From positions 1 through 42,174 of the forward strand of contig JAGVYT010000044.1 of the NCBI GenBank assembly GCA_018303115.1: a DNA stretch of 42,174 nucleotides. The letters run 5' to 3'. Position numbers and translations under genes: made by a program. This stretch comes from Candidatus Woesearchaeota archaeon. Its GTDB lineage: Archaea; Nanobdellota; Nanobdellia; Woesearchaeales; UBA10216. The notes beneath the pieces were generated by a model. That model had not been told where the DNA came from, did no database searches, and saw nothing but the letters and a program-made list of their open reading frames with translations. Position 1 is the stretch's first letter, and the number at the start of each line of letters is the position of its first letter. Shown here piece after piece: positions 31,601 to 38,946 of this stretch.

Positions 31601-33077
31601 CTACAACCTCAGCAGCGCCTGCACCTCGCTCAACGCAACGCTGAGGGACACGGGACTCATGGACAGCTTTACAGACAACGACTACAAGATGTGGCATGAC
31701 ACGGAGATAGACGCAGGCAGCATCGGATTTAACCTGGACCCAGGCACCAATTACTTTTACAAATACAAGATGTGCGACCTGTGCGGAAACTGCATTGTAA
31801 GCCAGTGCGGCAACTTCACAACCGCATCCTCGTTCAAGAGCTTCATCTTCAAGCCAGTGCTTCCAGAAAACATTACGATGAGCATCCCGAACCTGAGCAT
31901 AATAAATAACACCTTCGCCTACGGAAAGAAGCTCAACCAGTCCCAGACAAAGAACCTCGAAATAACCGTTAACGATACCTTCCACGACTACGGCATAACA
32001 ATGCAGAACTGCACCGTGACAGAGGCGTTTGACGTGAATCTTTCCAACGCTTTCGTCTACAACGAGTCAACAAAAGCGACAGGCATGGATACCGACAAGT
32101 GGAACGAGGTATCGCAGGAGCTGGGGTGCAAAAACATAAAGGTAAAGATTCCAACCTCATCAACAGCCAACCAGCTGTGGCACTGCGATGACGATAATGT
32201 CAGCAACTGCTACCAGGTGGACAGCTCAGAACTGGTTACCTGCACATTTGACTCAATTTCTGCAGAATGCTCAATATCAGTTGCGCAGGGGCTTGGCTTC
32301 TCACTTTACGAGCCAAGGAGCTCAGGCGGCGGAGGCGGCACCTCATCATCATCAACCGGTGGCGGTGGAGGCGGAGGTGGAGGCGGAGGAACTGCTGCTG
32401 CAACAAGCACGCTTGCATCAAAAGTCTCAAAGGTTTGGGACGTGATTGCTGCAGACGAGTTGAAACTCCTTACCGTAAATAGCGAAAAGATAAGCGTCTC
32501 GCTTCTGACATTCTCACTCTCCAATGAAGTAACTAATGCAGAAGTGACTTTAGGCACTCTTACAGAGCTGCCCTCTGCCGTAAAGCCGACCGGGCTTCCG
32601 GTTTACCAAAACCTGCAAGTTATTCACGCAAAAATCCCAAGCAGTTACGTAGCGTCTGTGAGCGTAGAATTTGAGGTAACGCTTGACTGGCTCTCAACCA
32701 ATGACGTTGAAGCAAGCCAAATCGCACTTTACAGGTATGACGAGACAGCAGAAAAATGGGATGAGCTGGCGACTACGCACTTAAGAAGCGATGCTGAGAA
32801 AGCGTATTATTCGGCAAAATCGCCGGGGCTCAGCTACTTTGCCGTTGCAGCAAAAGCAAAGAAAGAGTCCCAGGCAGAGCCTGAAGTGACTGCTGCACCA
32901 ACAACCGGAGCTGTAGTTGAAGAGCCTCCAAAAGTGGTTGCAGAAGCGCCTCGGAAGCAGGGCCTGCCATCGTGGTGGGTATATGCTGCGCTGACAGCGG
33001 TTGTAATAATCGTGGCAGCAGCCATAGTGTCGTATGAAAAGAGGAAGCATTCAAAGCCAAAGAATCCTGAAATATAA
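28650..33077 (+). CDS. Giant Cys-rich secreted surface protein with PGF-pre-PGF domain
   Basis: 1475 residues. Signal peptide about 1-24; Asn-rich beta domain with many NxT/S sequons (25-170); about 176-1060 rich in Cys, with repeated C-x(5-7)-C-x(3-10)-CxWD modules and Asp-rich, Ca-binding-like loops (GDEDGNGLYDCADPAC near 580, DFDGDGLKAENDPDC near 880, DGKDNDGNGLTDCNDFSC near 912); Gly linker (1226-1250); a domain with ALYRYDETAEKWDEL and SPGLSYFAVAAK (1260-1400) matching PGF-pre-PGF; Pro/Glu stalk; one transmembrane helix (about 1442-1461) with a Lys/Arg tail. The start is TTG at 28650 or 28653; no ATG precedes the signal peptide. Likely anchored outside, disulfide-stabilised and glycosylated. 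Adhesin or S-layer accessory role is inference. Confidence 0.85.
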   Translation: MLKTKNLLLFSALFFLLSLASAHAAVYAQTQTGTVTIPGQQYFNISNGTESDASGHVFYDNRSGITLDFDTSGMYGFFNATTNTIDGLGPNLNLNKTYKVPNASDTSTWGDTFYVDQTFPLYQDGDGLMVRLANNTYAAFVVMEIQMDGTAAMNITVDYYYNANGSNLFSDKPTTGCGQHQTEQACYDSAKTGASCYWDSWLSMCNEAGSSGGGGAGGPVSGGAGFVDCAKFDNNQKACGNITVCSYANSLCDPTPGGGFSTQVGLNCSVFNNQSLCDNQPHSNPLCSWDGASCLTNNTKTASDTVQPVFSTCNLAPTQAECNNLTTEAYMPCEWDVSTSKCFTILNSVYGGAAFGDIFDITTKSACEAVGGTWKTETYSYTNSYGQVQTSTDSWCEPSFADYSKETCADSCWACERKPDGTNWGTGASAVSAAKEACLNSSVGYCEFYQDSYAVNGLGWCEPSSKVSFGFMDCSSNCFGCFSNATCAASAATCVWTSDQFGFDIDGNSSFDNQTDGFCDPTALAAKKDCSQNCFACSTNASCAGSAANVSEGGCTWNSQNYYCTNTSATPLEICFLSGDEDGNGLYDCADPACAQEPSCGFGSGGNQNLGMGNIDPWLCIQHDNDAAGCTGQTGPAGTPLASENICYYHPAPDGSGNWCDPIFNQEASGGMNMDAPPVIIGIDQPGDVADPWLDIVGFGLHDSPESFDIGIAVSNMSNFTGCYKSNPNTYNFSGRYYRYIDVDGNTTNSCNPDDDSTIKGFEYKFIHTANNNESNSSIYPFYNATFDNKLAYKCVSENWVPYSAKLNSMPEGCSFSDGALFSGVDILIIKKSDIGSPKVPVRIYVATHNGSNSTLDSAGPAYYTPGSIDFKFEDCSATGQDFDGDGLKAENDPDCQKFIKLGYIPFEGGPQCNDGKDNDGNGLTDCNDFSCKYDPYSGCGFALTCDTNDKSAPSVKWHEVNALVDSAHVAFDSNEPANGTLLFYNLSSACTSLNATLRDTGLMDSFTDNDYKMWHDTEIDAGSIGFNLDPGTNYFYKYKMCDLCGNCIVSQCGNFTTASSFKSFIFKPVLPENITMSIPNLSIINNTFAYGKKLNQSQTKNLEITVNDTFHDYGITMQNCTVTEAFDVNLSNAFVYNESTKATGMDTDKWNEVSQELGCKNIKVKIPTSSTANQLWHCDDDNVSNCYQVDSSELVTCTFDSISAECSISVAQGLGFSLYEPRSSGGGGGTSSSSTGGGGGGGGGGGTAAATSTLASKVSKVWDVIAADELKLLTVNSEKISVSLLTFSLSNEVTNAEVTLGTLTELPSAVKPTGLPVYQNLQVIHAKIPSSYVASVSVEFEVTLDWLSTNDVEASQIALYRYDETAEKWDELATTHLRSDAEKAYYSAKSPGLSYFAVAAKAKKESQAEPEVTAAPTTGAVVEEPPKVVAEAPRKQGLPSWWVYAALTAVVIIVAAAIVSYEKRKHSKPKNPEI

Positions 33078-33120
33078 GCTTTCTGAATATAGTGTCTTTA
33101 TGAATCTCTGCTAAATCTCT

Positions 33121-33189
33121 ATTGCCGCATCTGCTTAACTAATTTTCCCTCTTACTGACTAAGATGAGGAGGAGGGAAAATTGACATGC
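33121..33189. repeat. Family A palindrome, copy A6 (partial)
   Basis: Tip hairpin AATTTTCCCTC/GAGGGAAAATT (33141-33151/33172-33182) with the usual C/T against G/A arms, and an apparent right end TTGACATGCC. The left end is not recognisable; likely a decayed copy after the surface protein gene. Confidence 0.55.
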
Positions 33190-33270
33190 CAAAGAAGAAG
33201 GAACCAGGACGTTTTAATTGAAGCCCAATCGCAGCAAAAGTTTTTATATTCTCACGCCTTCAGCTTAAGC

Positions 33271-33759
33271 ATGGATGTCATGGCAACCATAAGAAAGATA
33301 CAATCTAAGGATAATTTTATGCGCTGGAAAGACGTGAACGAGGATGCCTGCCTCACAAGCGCGTTTTCCATGTATTCTGAAGGGGAAAAACGGGAGTGGC
33401 TCGCAAGCTACTACAACTGCAAAAGCGAAAAAATGACTACTTTCTCCCTGAACAATGAAAAGGGGCATGAAGAGGCGTTTAAGAAGGAAAAGGACATCCC
33501 AAAGCTAAAGCTGTTTGAAGTCAAGATTAATGATGACAAGGCTGTGGAGGCGGCAAACAAGATTCTGCATGCCAACTACCCGGGAGAAAAGGTGCAGCGC
33601 ACCATCATGGTGCTGCAAAAGCTTGAAACCGAGCCGCTGTGGAACGTAACGTTCATAACCGCAACACTAAAAGTCGTCAACATAAAGCTGTCAGCAATAA
33701 ACGCAAAAAAAATCTCGCACAGCATGTCAAACATTTCTGATTTCATGCAGAGAAAATAG
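33271..33759 (+). CDS. Hypothetical protein
   Basis: 162 residues with the start chosen here, unrecognised. The first part has MATIRKIQSKDNFMRWKDVN and a Cys/Trp-containing helix, the second a beta-rich stretch (QRTIMVLQKLETEPLWNVTFITATLKVVNIKLS). The open frame extends to 33181 through repeat A6, but TTTTTATATT (33241-33250) lies 21-30 nt before the ATG at 33271, so the upstream part is not coding. Its TAG stop directly abuts element A7. Confidence 0.55.
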   Translation: MDVMATIRKIQSKDNFMRWKDVNEDACLTSAFSMYSEGEKREWLASYYNCKSEKMTTFSLNNEKGHEEAFKKEKDIPKLKLFEVKINDDKAVEAANKILHANYPGEKVQRTIMVLQKLETEPLWNVTFITATLKVVNIKLSAINAKKISHSMSNISDFMQRK

Positions 33760-33891
33760 GGTGATGTAAAGTTATGTGAGGGCTGTTGTTCTTTCTGCCT
33801 CCTATTCTTTTCTCTCCCCTTAACTTGCGCAGGGGAGAAGAAAAGAAGCTAAGCAGCTTGGCACAGCAAACACGAAATAGTTTACTTTACC
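33760..33891. repeat. Family A nested palindrome, copy A7 (with flanking repeat)
   Basis: 132 bp. Ends GGTGATGTAAAGTTATGTG and, read inward, GGTAAAGTAAACTATTTCGTG. Tip stem TTCTTTTCTCTCCCCT/AGGGGAGAAGAAAAGAA (33805-33820/33831-33847). Flanked by AGAAAATAG (33751-33759) and AGCAAATAG (33892-33900), 8 of 9 identical. Confidence 0.75.
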
Positions 33892-33905
33892 AGCAAATAG
33901 AAAGA

Positions 33906-33914
33906 TTTATATAA
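33906..33914 (+). promoter_or_regulatory. TATA box of vapBC
   Basis: TTTATATAA, placing the expected transcription start near 33937, at the right edge of the operator palindrome. Confidence 0.65.
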
Positions 33915-33919
33915 GCAGC

Positions 33920-33937
33920 GTATTACATATGTAATAC
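33920..33937. promoter_or_regulatory. Candidate vapBC operator, perfect 18-bp palindrome
   Basis: GTATTACATATGTAATAC is fully self-complementary and lies between TATA box and start codon, where binding of the AbrB-type antitoxin would block initiation. Autoregulation is the rule for such loci; this site is inference. Confidence 0.6.
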
Positions 33938-33952
33938 CGAGATGTTATTAAA

Positions 33953-34159
33953 ATGCCAATTGCAAAAATAAGAAAGTCCGGAAACAGCACTGTTCTAGTA
34001 TTGCCTCCTGAAATTCTAAAAGAAAGAAACATACACATAGGAGAGAGTGTGGAATATCAGATATTTAAGACAGTGAACTTGAAAAAAATGTTCGGACAGG
34101 GCAAGAAATTAAAGCTTGACACACAAAAGATAAAGGATGAGTTAAGGAAGGAATGGTGA
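33953..34159 (+). CDS. vapB: AbrB/MazE-type antitoxin of the VapB kind
   Basis: 68 residues. MPIAKIRKSGNSTVLVLPPEIL is a SpoVT-AbrB swapped-hairpin DNA-binding domain (about 1-45); the basic C-terminal tail (46-68) would wrap the toxin. Overlaps the toxin start by 7 nt, the usual antitoxin-first order with translational coupling. It probably binds the palindrome at 33920-33937. Confidence 0.88.
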   Translation: MPIAKIRKSGNSTVLVLPPEILKERNIHIGESVEYQIFKTVNLKKMFGQGKKLKLDTQKIKDELRKEW

Positions 34160-34521
34160 TTTTTCTAGATACTTATGCGATTATAGAAATAGATTTGGGT
34201 AACCGCAATTACAAAGAATATGCTTTAGAATCGATAAAAACCATGACAACAGTTTTCAATCTAGTAGAAGCGTATTTTGTTTATTATAAGAGATTCGGAG
34301 AAAAAGAAGCCAATAGACTAAACCGAAATGTTAAACAGATAGTAATTCCGATAGATGACTCTATAATAAAAGGGGCAGTTAAATTCAAATTAACGCATTC
34401 TAAAAGAAGATTCAGTTTTGCAGATGCCATCGGCTATGTAACCGCCAGAAAATACAATGCCCAATTCTTGACAGGCGACTACATGTTTAAAGGCATGGAA
34501 GGCGTGGAATTTGTCAAATAA
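34153..34521 (+). CDS. vapC: PIN-domain toxin VapC
   Basis: Mg-dependent ribonuclease toxin, 122 residues. Acidic quartet intact: D6 (IFLDTYAI), E39 (NLVEAYF), D91 (FADAIGY) and D109 (LTGDYMF), so it is probably active; targets of VapC are usually tRNA or rRNA. Its AT-richer sequence and location next to element A7 suggest an acquired module. Confidence 0.9.
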   Translation: MVIFLDTYAIIEIDLGNRNYKEYALESIKTMTTVFNLVEAYFVYYKRFGEKEANRLNRNVKQIVIPIDDSIIKGAVKFKLTHSKRRFSFADAIGYVTARKYNAQFLTGDYMFKGMEGVEFVK

Positions 34522-34735
34522 AAGTTAAGCTAAAAGATACGATACATCTTTATTTAAGTCTTCAGGTAAGGACTGCAATCTTGCAATCACCCCGTCTATT
34601 CCCCTGAGAAGAAGCTTCATGTATGGATGCTAAAGTGGGTAAACAGTGATTATTTTCTCGCAGTAGTAACTCTTTGCAAACTATATTTTAGAGTTGCGGC
34701 TAATTTAAATACAAGTAAATCAAAAAATTAACGCG

Positions 34736-34828
34736 ATGATAAGCTACGCCACGGTAAGGAAGAACAAGACTCTTTCTCAGGTTATTGAAAAGGAAGAAAG
34801 CGAAGCTGAAGAAGAAAAGGCAGAGTAA
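34736..34828 (+). CDS. 30-residue acidic-tailed peptide
   Basis: A short complete frame: basic N-terminal part (MISYATVRKNKTLSQVIEKE) and a Glu/Lys tail. TAATTTAAATAC at 34701-34712 gives leaderless spacing (24-35 nt). Convergent with tmk. The rest of the gap from 34522 shows only a 31-codon minus-strand frame (34525-34620) without a promoter, which I do not call. Confidence 0.4.
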   Translation: MISYATVRKNKTLSQVIEKEESEAEEEKAE

Positions 34829-34865
34829 ACTGTTTTGTGTCTGCTGCGCTGATTGAGAAAAAGCA

Positions 34866-35585
34866 TTAAGTTCCGATAAACTTCTCGAGGATTTCCACTG
34901 CCTCGCGCTTTGTGTCCTCCTCTGACTTTGGCTCGTTGGTGTCAATATACTCAACTTTTGAGCCGTGCTGCTCAAACAATCTGCGAAGCCACTCTGAGGA
35001 ATAGCGCTCATCAAGCTTGCGCTGGAAAGCAAGGTTGTCAAAGATGGAGTAGTCCTTCTTTGTTCTCAGGCCAAGCCTCTTAACAACCGTGTCAGGGGAT
35101 ACTTTTGCAATCAGCAGCAGGGAAGGGGCGTTCTGAACGGCAAGCCTGTTGCCAGGAAGCTTAAGCAGCTCGCTGAGCTGGATGCGCTCCTGCACGGGCT
35201 GGTAAACAATCGAGCTTGTCAGCCCCCGCTCCTGGAAAATATACTTTCCAGCCTTCACAGCAGGAATAATAACTCGCCTATACAATATCTCGCGGTCAAG
35301 GGAAAAGGCCTGTGCAAGCGACCACGCAGAGTATCTTCTTTCGCTTGTGCGGACAAGCTCCTCCCTTATCGCCTTGCCAACATAGCAGAAAGTCGGCTCA
35401 CACGACAGTATCACCTCTGCTTTTTCAATCTCTTCAACTGAAGGAAAATCGTTTTTATCGCGGCAGTAATTCCTGATATCAAGGATGCTCATAGCCTTTC
35501 TCTCAGCCCATTCTGCCAAACCGTCAACAATAGTCCCCTTTCCAGAGCCGTCCAGCCCATCAACCATGACAAATTTGTGTTTCAT
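34866..35585 (-). CDS. tmk: Thymidylate kinase
   Basis: Phosphorylates dTMP to dTDP. P-loop GLDGSGKGT at 10-18, the DR[YE]-like region SLDREILY, and ERGLTSSIVYQ. At 239 residues it is longer than the typical 200-215, with the lid region extended around NRLAVQNAPSLLL. It overlaps the thyX-like gene by 4 nt, so synthesis and phosphorylation of dTMP appear coupled in one operon. Confidence 0.88.
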   Translation of the reverse strand: MKHKFVMVDGLDGSGKGTIVDGLAEWAERKAMSILDIRNYCRDKNDFPSVEEIEKAEVILSCEPTFCYVGKAIREELVRTSERRYSAWSLAQAFSLDREILYRRVIIPAVKAGKYIFQERGLTSSIVYQPVQERIQLSELLKLPGNRLAVQNAPSLLLIAKVSPDTVVKRLGLRTKKDYSIFDNLAFQRKLDERYSSEWLRRLFEQHGSKVEYIDTNEPKSEEDTKREAVEILEKFIGT

Positions 35586-37240
35586 ACGTTAATCTCCCTG
35601 CCTCCAAGCTTTGCTAGCTGCTTCTGAGTTTCAAGCTCGCCCCTTAAGCGGCCAAGCGAATCCCTCCTGTCCAGAAAAACGTAGCGCATGTAGTGAGCAA
35701 AAACCGGGTGCACTTTCCTAATCTGCTCAAACATATCCTGCGCAATGCGCCTGTAGGATGCGTGGCCCTGCGGCATGCTCCTTAATTCGATTAAATGAAA
35801 GGCTTCTCGCAGGTTAAGGACAAACAAGCACCTTATCCTGTAAGCAAAAGGCACTACATACTGGGCTTCATTAGGAAATTTTGGATATACTTTGTTGTAA
35901 AAATCAGCAGCTGCCTTCATGCACTCATGGAATTTTTCCTCAAAACCGGCTTCAGCCAGTTCAGGGGGTGTATCGTAGCCATTGACGACAGTAAGAGGCT
36001 GCGCAATTTGGGTCAGCATTCTGTGCCTCTGCAAATCACGGTAAGCGCCGTAATCGGAAAGTATGTCAAAAGTGTAATACGCCGTTTCAGCCGCCCTCAT
36101 AGGCTTCTCTCTTCTGTTGCTTCTTTTCCCAATGTAAGCGTCTATAACTTTCAGCCTTTCCTCTGAAGTCATTTTTCTAACTTTTTTCCTTATAAGCTTC
36201 ATCGGAAGGGTTGAAAAGGAATATAGTGCAGCAGCAACAACCTTTTCCTCTGCACTTTTATCATAGTCAACTAATGTCACTGTTCCTGATTTTTTATGGG
36301 CTTCATTTTCAAAAGTTACCGCGGCAAGGTTTTGCATGCCTTTCATGGTTTCAGTGTAGTATTCAGAAGGGGCAGAGCGCTTCACAAGGCTTGGAATCAC
36401 CTTGGAAAGCTCTTCGTGCATCAGTTTCCCTATGCTGCGCACTTCCTCAAGCTCGTCAGACATAAGTTTGGTGATGAGATATTCAAATCCCCTGCCGTTT
36501 GCAGTAATACCGACATTTGTAAGCGTGGAAGCAGGCATGTAATAGCGCAGAACATCCAGGGCCTTGGCCTTTACAGCAGCCTCGTATGCCTTTTTAGCGC
36601 GAGTTAGTTCTCTTTCGTCTGTTACGTCTGTTATTTTCTTTCCAAACAAGTCAAATTCCCCAATAGGCCAATGCTTTTTTACAAACTTCTTCATAGGTTC
36701 AATCTGCCCTTCATACGTGTTAAGCAGCAGCTCATTCACTTTTATATACCCGTCAGCAAATTCTGACTGCATAAGCCTTGGCTCGCGAAGAAACTTTGCC
36801 TTGTCATAAACAACATACCTTGTTGACTTCTCCAGAGGGGAAGTTAGGCGAGCACTCTCAAGGCGCTTTGTGGCAATGTTTGAGACGTCCTCGCAGGCGA
36901 CATGCGCCATCCCCAACTCCCCAACTGAATCATCGCCAAATCCGATAAGTATTCTTTGGAAAAAGTCGCGGGCATTGGCAAGCGCTGCAGCAAAGCCAAT
37001 GTCGCCGCCGCTTCCAAGGCTGTCAAGTATTTCCTGGAAGCCTGAATCAGGGTCTTTAACCAGCTTCAGAAAATTCCTTCTCAGGCTATCTGCGGAACGG
37101 CTGTATTTTGAGAAAAGAACGGCAACGACCTCCTCCGGAACGCGGCCTGTAAAAGCGTAAATTGGCCTGTCAACATTGGTAAAGTACGGCTCTAAAATCT
37201 TCCTTTCCTCCCCAGTGAATTCCTCAGCGATTATGCTCAC
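35582..37240 (-). CDS. Two-domain ThyX-like (FAD-dependent thymidylate synthase family) protein
   Basis: 552 residues, about twice a standard ThyX. The N-terminal half has FGDDSVGELGMAHVACEDVS and SARLTSPLEKSTRYV (129-143), the ThyX motif region but with the RHR replaced, then YYMPASTLTNVGITANGRGFEYLI. The C-terminal half has RHR at 405-407 (DLQRHRMLTQIAQPLTV) but lacks the usual SxR after it, then VVPFAYRIRCLFVLNLREAFHLIELR. So each half keeps part of the active site. Coupled to tmk, which supports a dTMP role: methylating dUMP with methylenetetrahydrofolate and FADH2. Alternatively a ThyX-derived protein with another activity. Confidence 0.8.
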   Translation of the reverse strand: MSIIAEEFTGEERKILEPYFTNVDRPIYAFTGRVPEEVVAVLFSKYSRSADSLRRNFLKLVKDPDSGFQEILDSLGSGGDIGFAAALANARDFFQRILIGFGDDSVGELGMAHVACEDVSNIATKRLESARLTSPLEKSTRYVVYDKAKFLREPRLMQSEFADGYIKVNELLLNTYEGQIEPMKKFVKKHWPIGEFDLFGKKITDVTDERELTRAKKAYEAAVKAKALDVLRYYMPASTLTNVGITANGRGFEYLITKLMSDELEEVRSIGKLMHEELSKVIPSLVKRSAPSEYYTETMKGMQNLAAVTFENEAHKKSGTVTLVDYDKSAEEKVVAAALYSFSTLPMKLIRKKVRKMTSEERLKVIDAYIGKRSNRREKPMRAAETAYYTFDILSDYGAYRDLQRHRMLTQIAQPLTVVNGYDTPPELAEAGFEEKFHECMKAAADFYNKVYPKFPNEAQYVVPFAYRIRCLFVLNLREAFHLIELRSMPQGHASYRRIAQDMFEQIRKVHPVFAHYMRYVFLDRRDSLGRLRGELETQKQLAKLGGREINV

Positions 37241-37965
37241 CTTATCGTTATTTTATTTCCCACGCTGCATCCAAGCGTCTCGGCAGCAGAGCCCTGCTTT
37301 ACTGACAGTTCCAGGGTGTTTTTGCTGCCTTCAATGACAAACAGCTCCACATCGACAGCCTCAGCATAAGTAGAGCGGAACTTTAAATTGTTTTTGAAAT
37401 TACTGCAGGAAACCTCATAGCTTCCTTTGCTTTCTGCTTGAGGAATGTTGGTGATTACGTTGCCATAATGGTCTATTAAAACAATTTCGCCGTTCCCGTC
37501 TACCGCAGCGATTTCTAATTTTTGCAGTTGTGACATTCCCACGCCAAGCTCTCCTATACTAACGCCGTTATCAAGCCTTGCAGCAGCAGGGGCAAAAACA
37601 TCCCTTCCGTGAAAGGTTTTTGAGCCTGAAGAAGTATCCAACTGGACTATGCACTCAATTTTATCAGAACTGGCAGCAGGGTACATTAAGCCGTTGTCAG
37701 GGCCAACGAAAAAATAGTTTGCAGTTTTTATAGCTACGGCTTTTCTGCTGCTGCCAACGCCGGGGTCAACAACACAGCAAAAGACAGTCCCTTTTGGAAA
37801 AAACGCGCAGTCTTTAAGAAGAATCCACGCACCGCTCCTGACATTATAATGCCCAATATGGTTGTATAAATCAATTATTTCTGCTGCAGGACTAATTGAC
37901 TTAATGAGCCCTTTCATAACCCCTAAACCATCGCCGTGCTCAAAGTCTGTAAGCAATGCTATCAT
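37237..37965 (-). CDS. SAM hydroxide adenosyltransferase / SAM hydrolase (DUF62 family)
   Basis: 242 residues; hydrolyses S-adenosylmethionine to adenosine and methionine in characterised archaeal homologues, related to fluorinase/chlorinase. LLTDFEHGDG with D7 and D12, VVDPGVGSSRKA, FVGPDNGL and FHGRDVFAPAAA define the family; the C-terminal beta domain contains IDHYGNVITNI. The frame opens at 37986, but a minus-strand CTTTATA box (37991-37998) is 26-33 nt from the ATG at 37965. Overlaps the thyX-like gene by 4 nt, so probably in its operon. Confidence 0.88.
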   Translation of the reverse strand: MIALLTDFEHGDGLGVMKGLIKSISPAAEIIDLYNHIGHYNVRSGAWILLKDCAFFPKGTVFCCVVDPGVGSSRKAVAIKTANYFFVGPDNGLMYPAASSDKIECIVQLDTSSGSKTFHGRDVFAPAAARLDNGVSIGELGVGMSQLQKLEIAAVDGNGEIVLIDHYGNVITNIPQAESKGSYEVSCSNFKNNLKFRSTYAEAVDVELFVIEGSKNTLELSVKQGSAAETLGCSVGNKITIR

Positions 37966-37998
37966 GAAGCAAAAAGGTTTTGGCAAACATTATAAAGT

Positions 37999-38748
37999 TT
38001 ATTCAAATGCCAGCAGGGCAACCATAACCATTATTCCAAGAATAAATGCCATCAGCTGAAGCAGAGACTTCTTTATCTGAATCTCTTTGTGCAGCTCCGG
38101 AATCAGGTCAGAGCCTGCAATGTAAATAAAACCGCCAACTGCTAACGGTATTAGGAAAGTAGTGATGTTTCCTATTTGAGTGCTCAAAAGCAGGGCTACT
38201 AAAGCACCTACAACCGCTGTAAGAGCTGTGATAAAGTTGAAAAACAATGCCTTGCCCTTCGTAAAGCCGCCGTGAAGCAGCACCCCAAAATCCCCGATTT
38301 CCTGCGGTATTTCGTGAACAAAAACTGCAATTGTTGTAGCTACCCCTACAGGCAGGCTCAATAGATAGCTAGCCCCTATTATCAGCCCGTCTATGAAATT
38401 ATGAAAAGCGTCTCCAACAAGGTTGGTAATTGCAAAAGAGTGTATTTGCTCCTTAGTGTGGGGGTAATGATAGTGGTGCCAGTGAACAACCTTCTCAAGA
38501 ATGAAAAAAACAACAACGCCCAATAGGATATACAATGATATCACAAGGCTAAAACCCAGCTCTTCAACAATCTGCGGAAGCAGGTGGATAAACGCGTCTC
38601 CAAACAAGGCGCCTGCGGAAAAGCTCACAAGGTAAAGGATGATTTTTTTGAGCTTTTCAGCTTTTATTGAAAGCGTCAGGATTCCTGCAAAAGAAATCAG
38701 GCTTACTATGAAAACACTCAGCAAGGAATAAACCCAAACATTCAGCAT
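37999..38748 (-). CDS. ZIP family metal transporter
   Basis: 249-residue membrane protein with seven to eight helices, importing Zn2+ or related divalent ions. HNFIDGLIIGAS and HEIPQEIGDFGVLLHGG carry the binuclear metal-site residues of TM4 and TM5. A His-rich loop (HWHHYHYPHTKEQ) lies between TM3 and TM4, as is common in ZIPs. A minus-strand TTTAAATAG box about 30 nt upstream supports the start. Confidence 0.93.
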   Translation of the reverse strand: MLNVWVYSLLSVFIVSLISFAGILTLSIKAEKLKKIILYLVSFSAGALFGDAFIHLLPQIVEELGFSLVISLYILLGVVVFFILEKVVHWHHYHYPHTKEQIHSFAITNLVGDAFHNFIDGLIIGASYLLSLPVGVATTIAVFVHEIPQEIGDFGVLLHGGFTKGKALFFNFITALTAVVGALVALLLSTQIGNITTFLIPLAVGGFIYIAGSDLIPELHKEIQIKKSLLQLMAFILGIMVMVALLAFE

Positions 38749-38794
38749 TCTTTATGTTTAGCCTATTATACTATTTAAAGGTAACTGCCTAACT

Positions 38795-38937
38795 GGGTTA
38801 GATGAAAAAGTCTATGCTGTTTCTCTGTCTTGGCTTGCTTAACCTGTTTTCACTCCTCCTGACAAAGATAAGGAGGAGTGAAAACAGAGGAATGCACAGC
38901 TAAGGATAAGCTGATGGCATAGACTTTCATCAGAGCC
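38795..38937. repeat. Family A nested palindrome, copy A8a
   Basis: Ends GGGTTAGATGAAAAAGTCTATGC and, read inward, GGCTCTGATGAAAGTCTATGCC. Tip a perfect 17-bp stem CTGTTTTCACTCCTCCT/AGGAGGAGTGAAAACAG (38844-38860/38871-38887) with a 10-nt loop. Right half nearly identical to A1. No flanking direct repeat. Confidence 0.8.
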
Positions 38938-38946
38938 TGTTGTTGC

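Noticed and set aside
32306-32557. Pro-rich minus-strand frame
   Set aside because: Antisense of the Gly-rich linker of the surface protein.
33181-33270. N-terminal extension of the gene at 33271
   Set aside because: It is made of repeat A6 sequence and the promoter of the gene lies within it.
34525-34620. 31-codon minus-strand frame after vapC
   Set aside because: No promoter or ribosome site and nothing recognisable; could be a remnant but cannot be supported.
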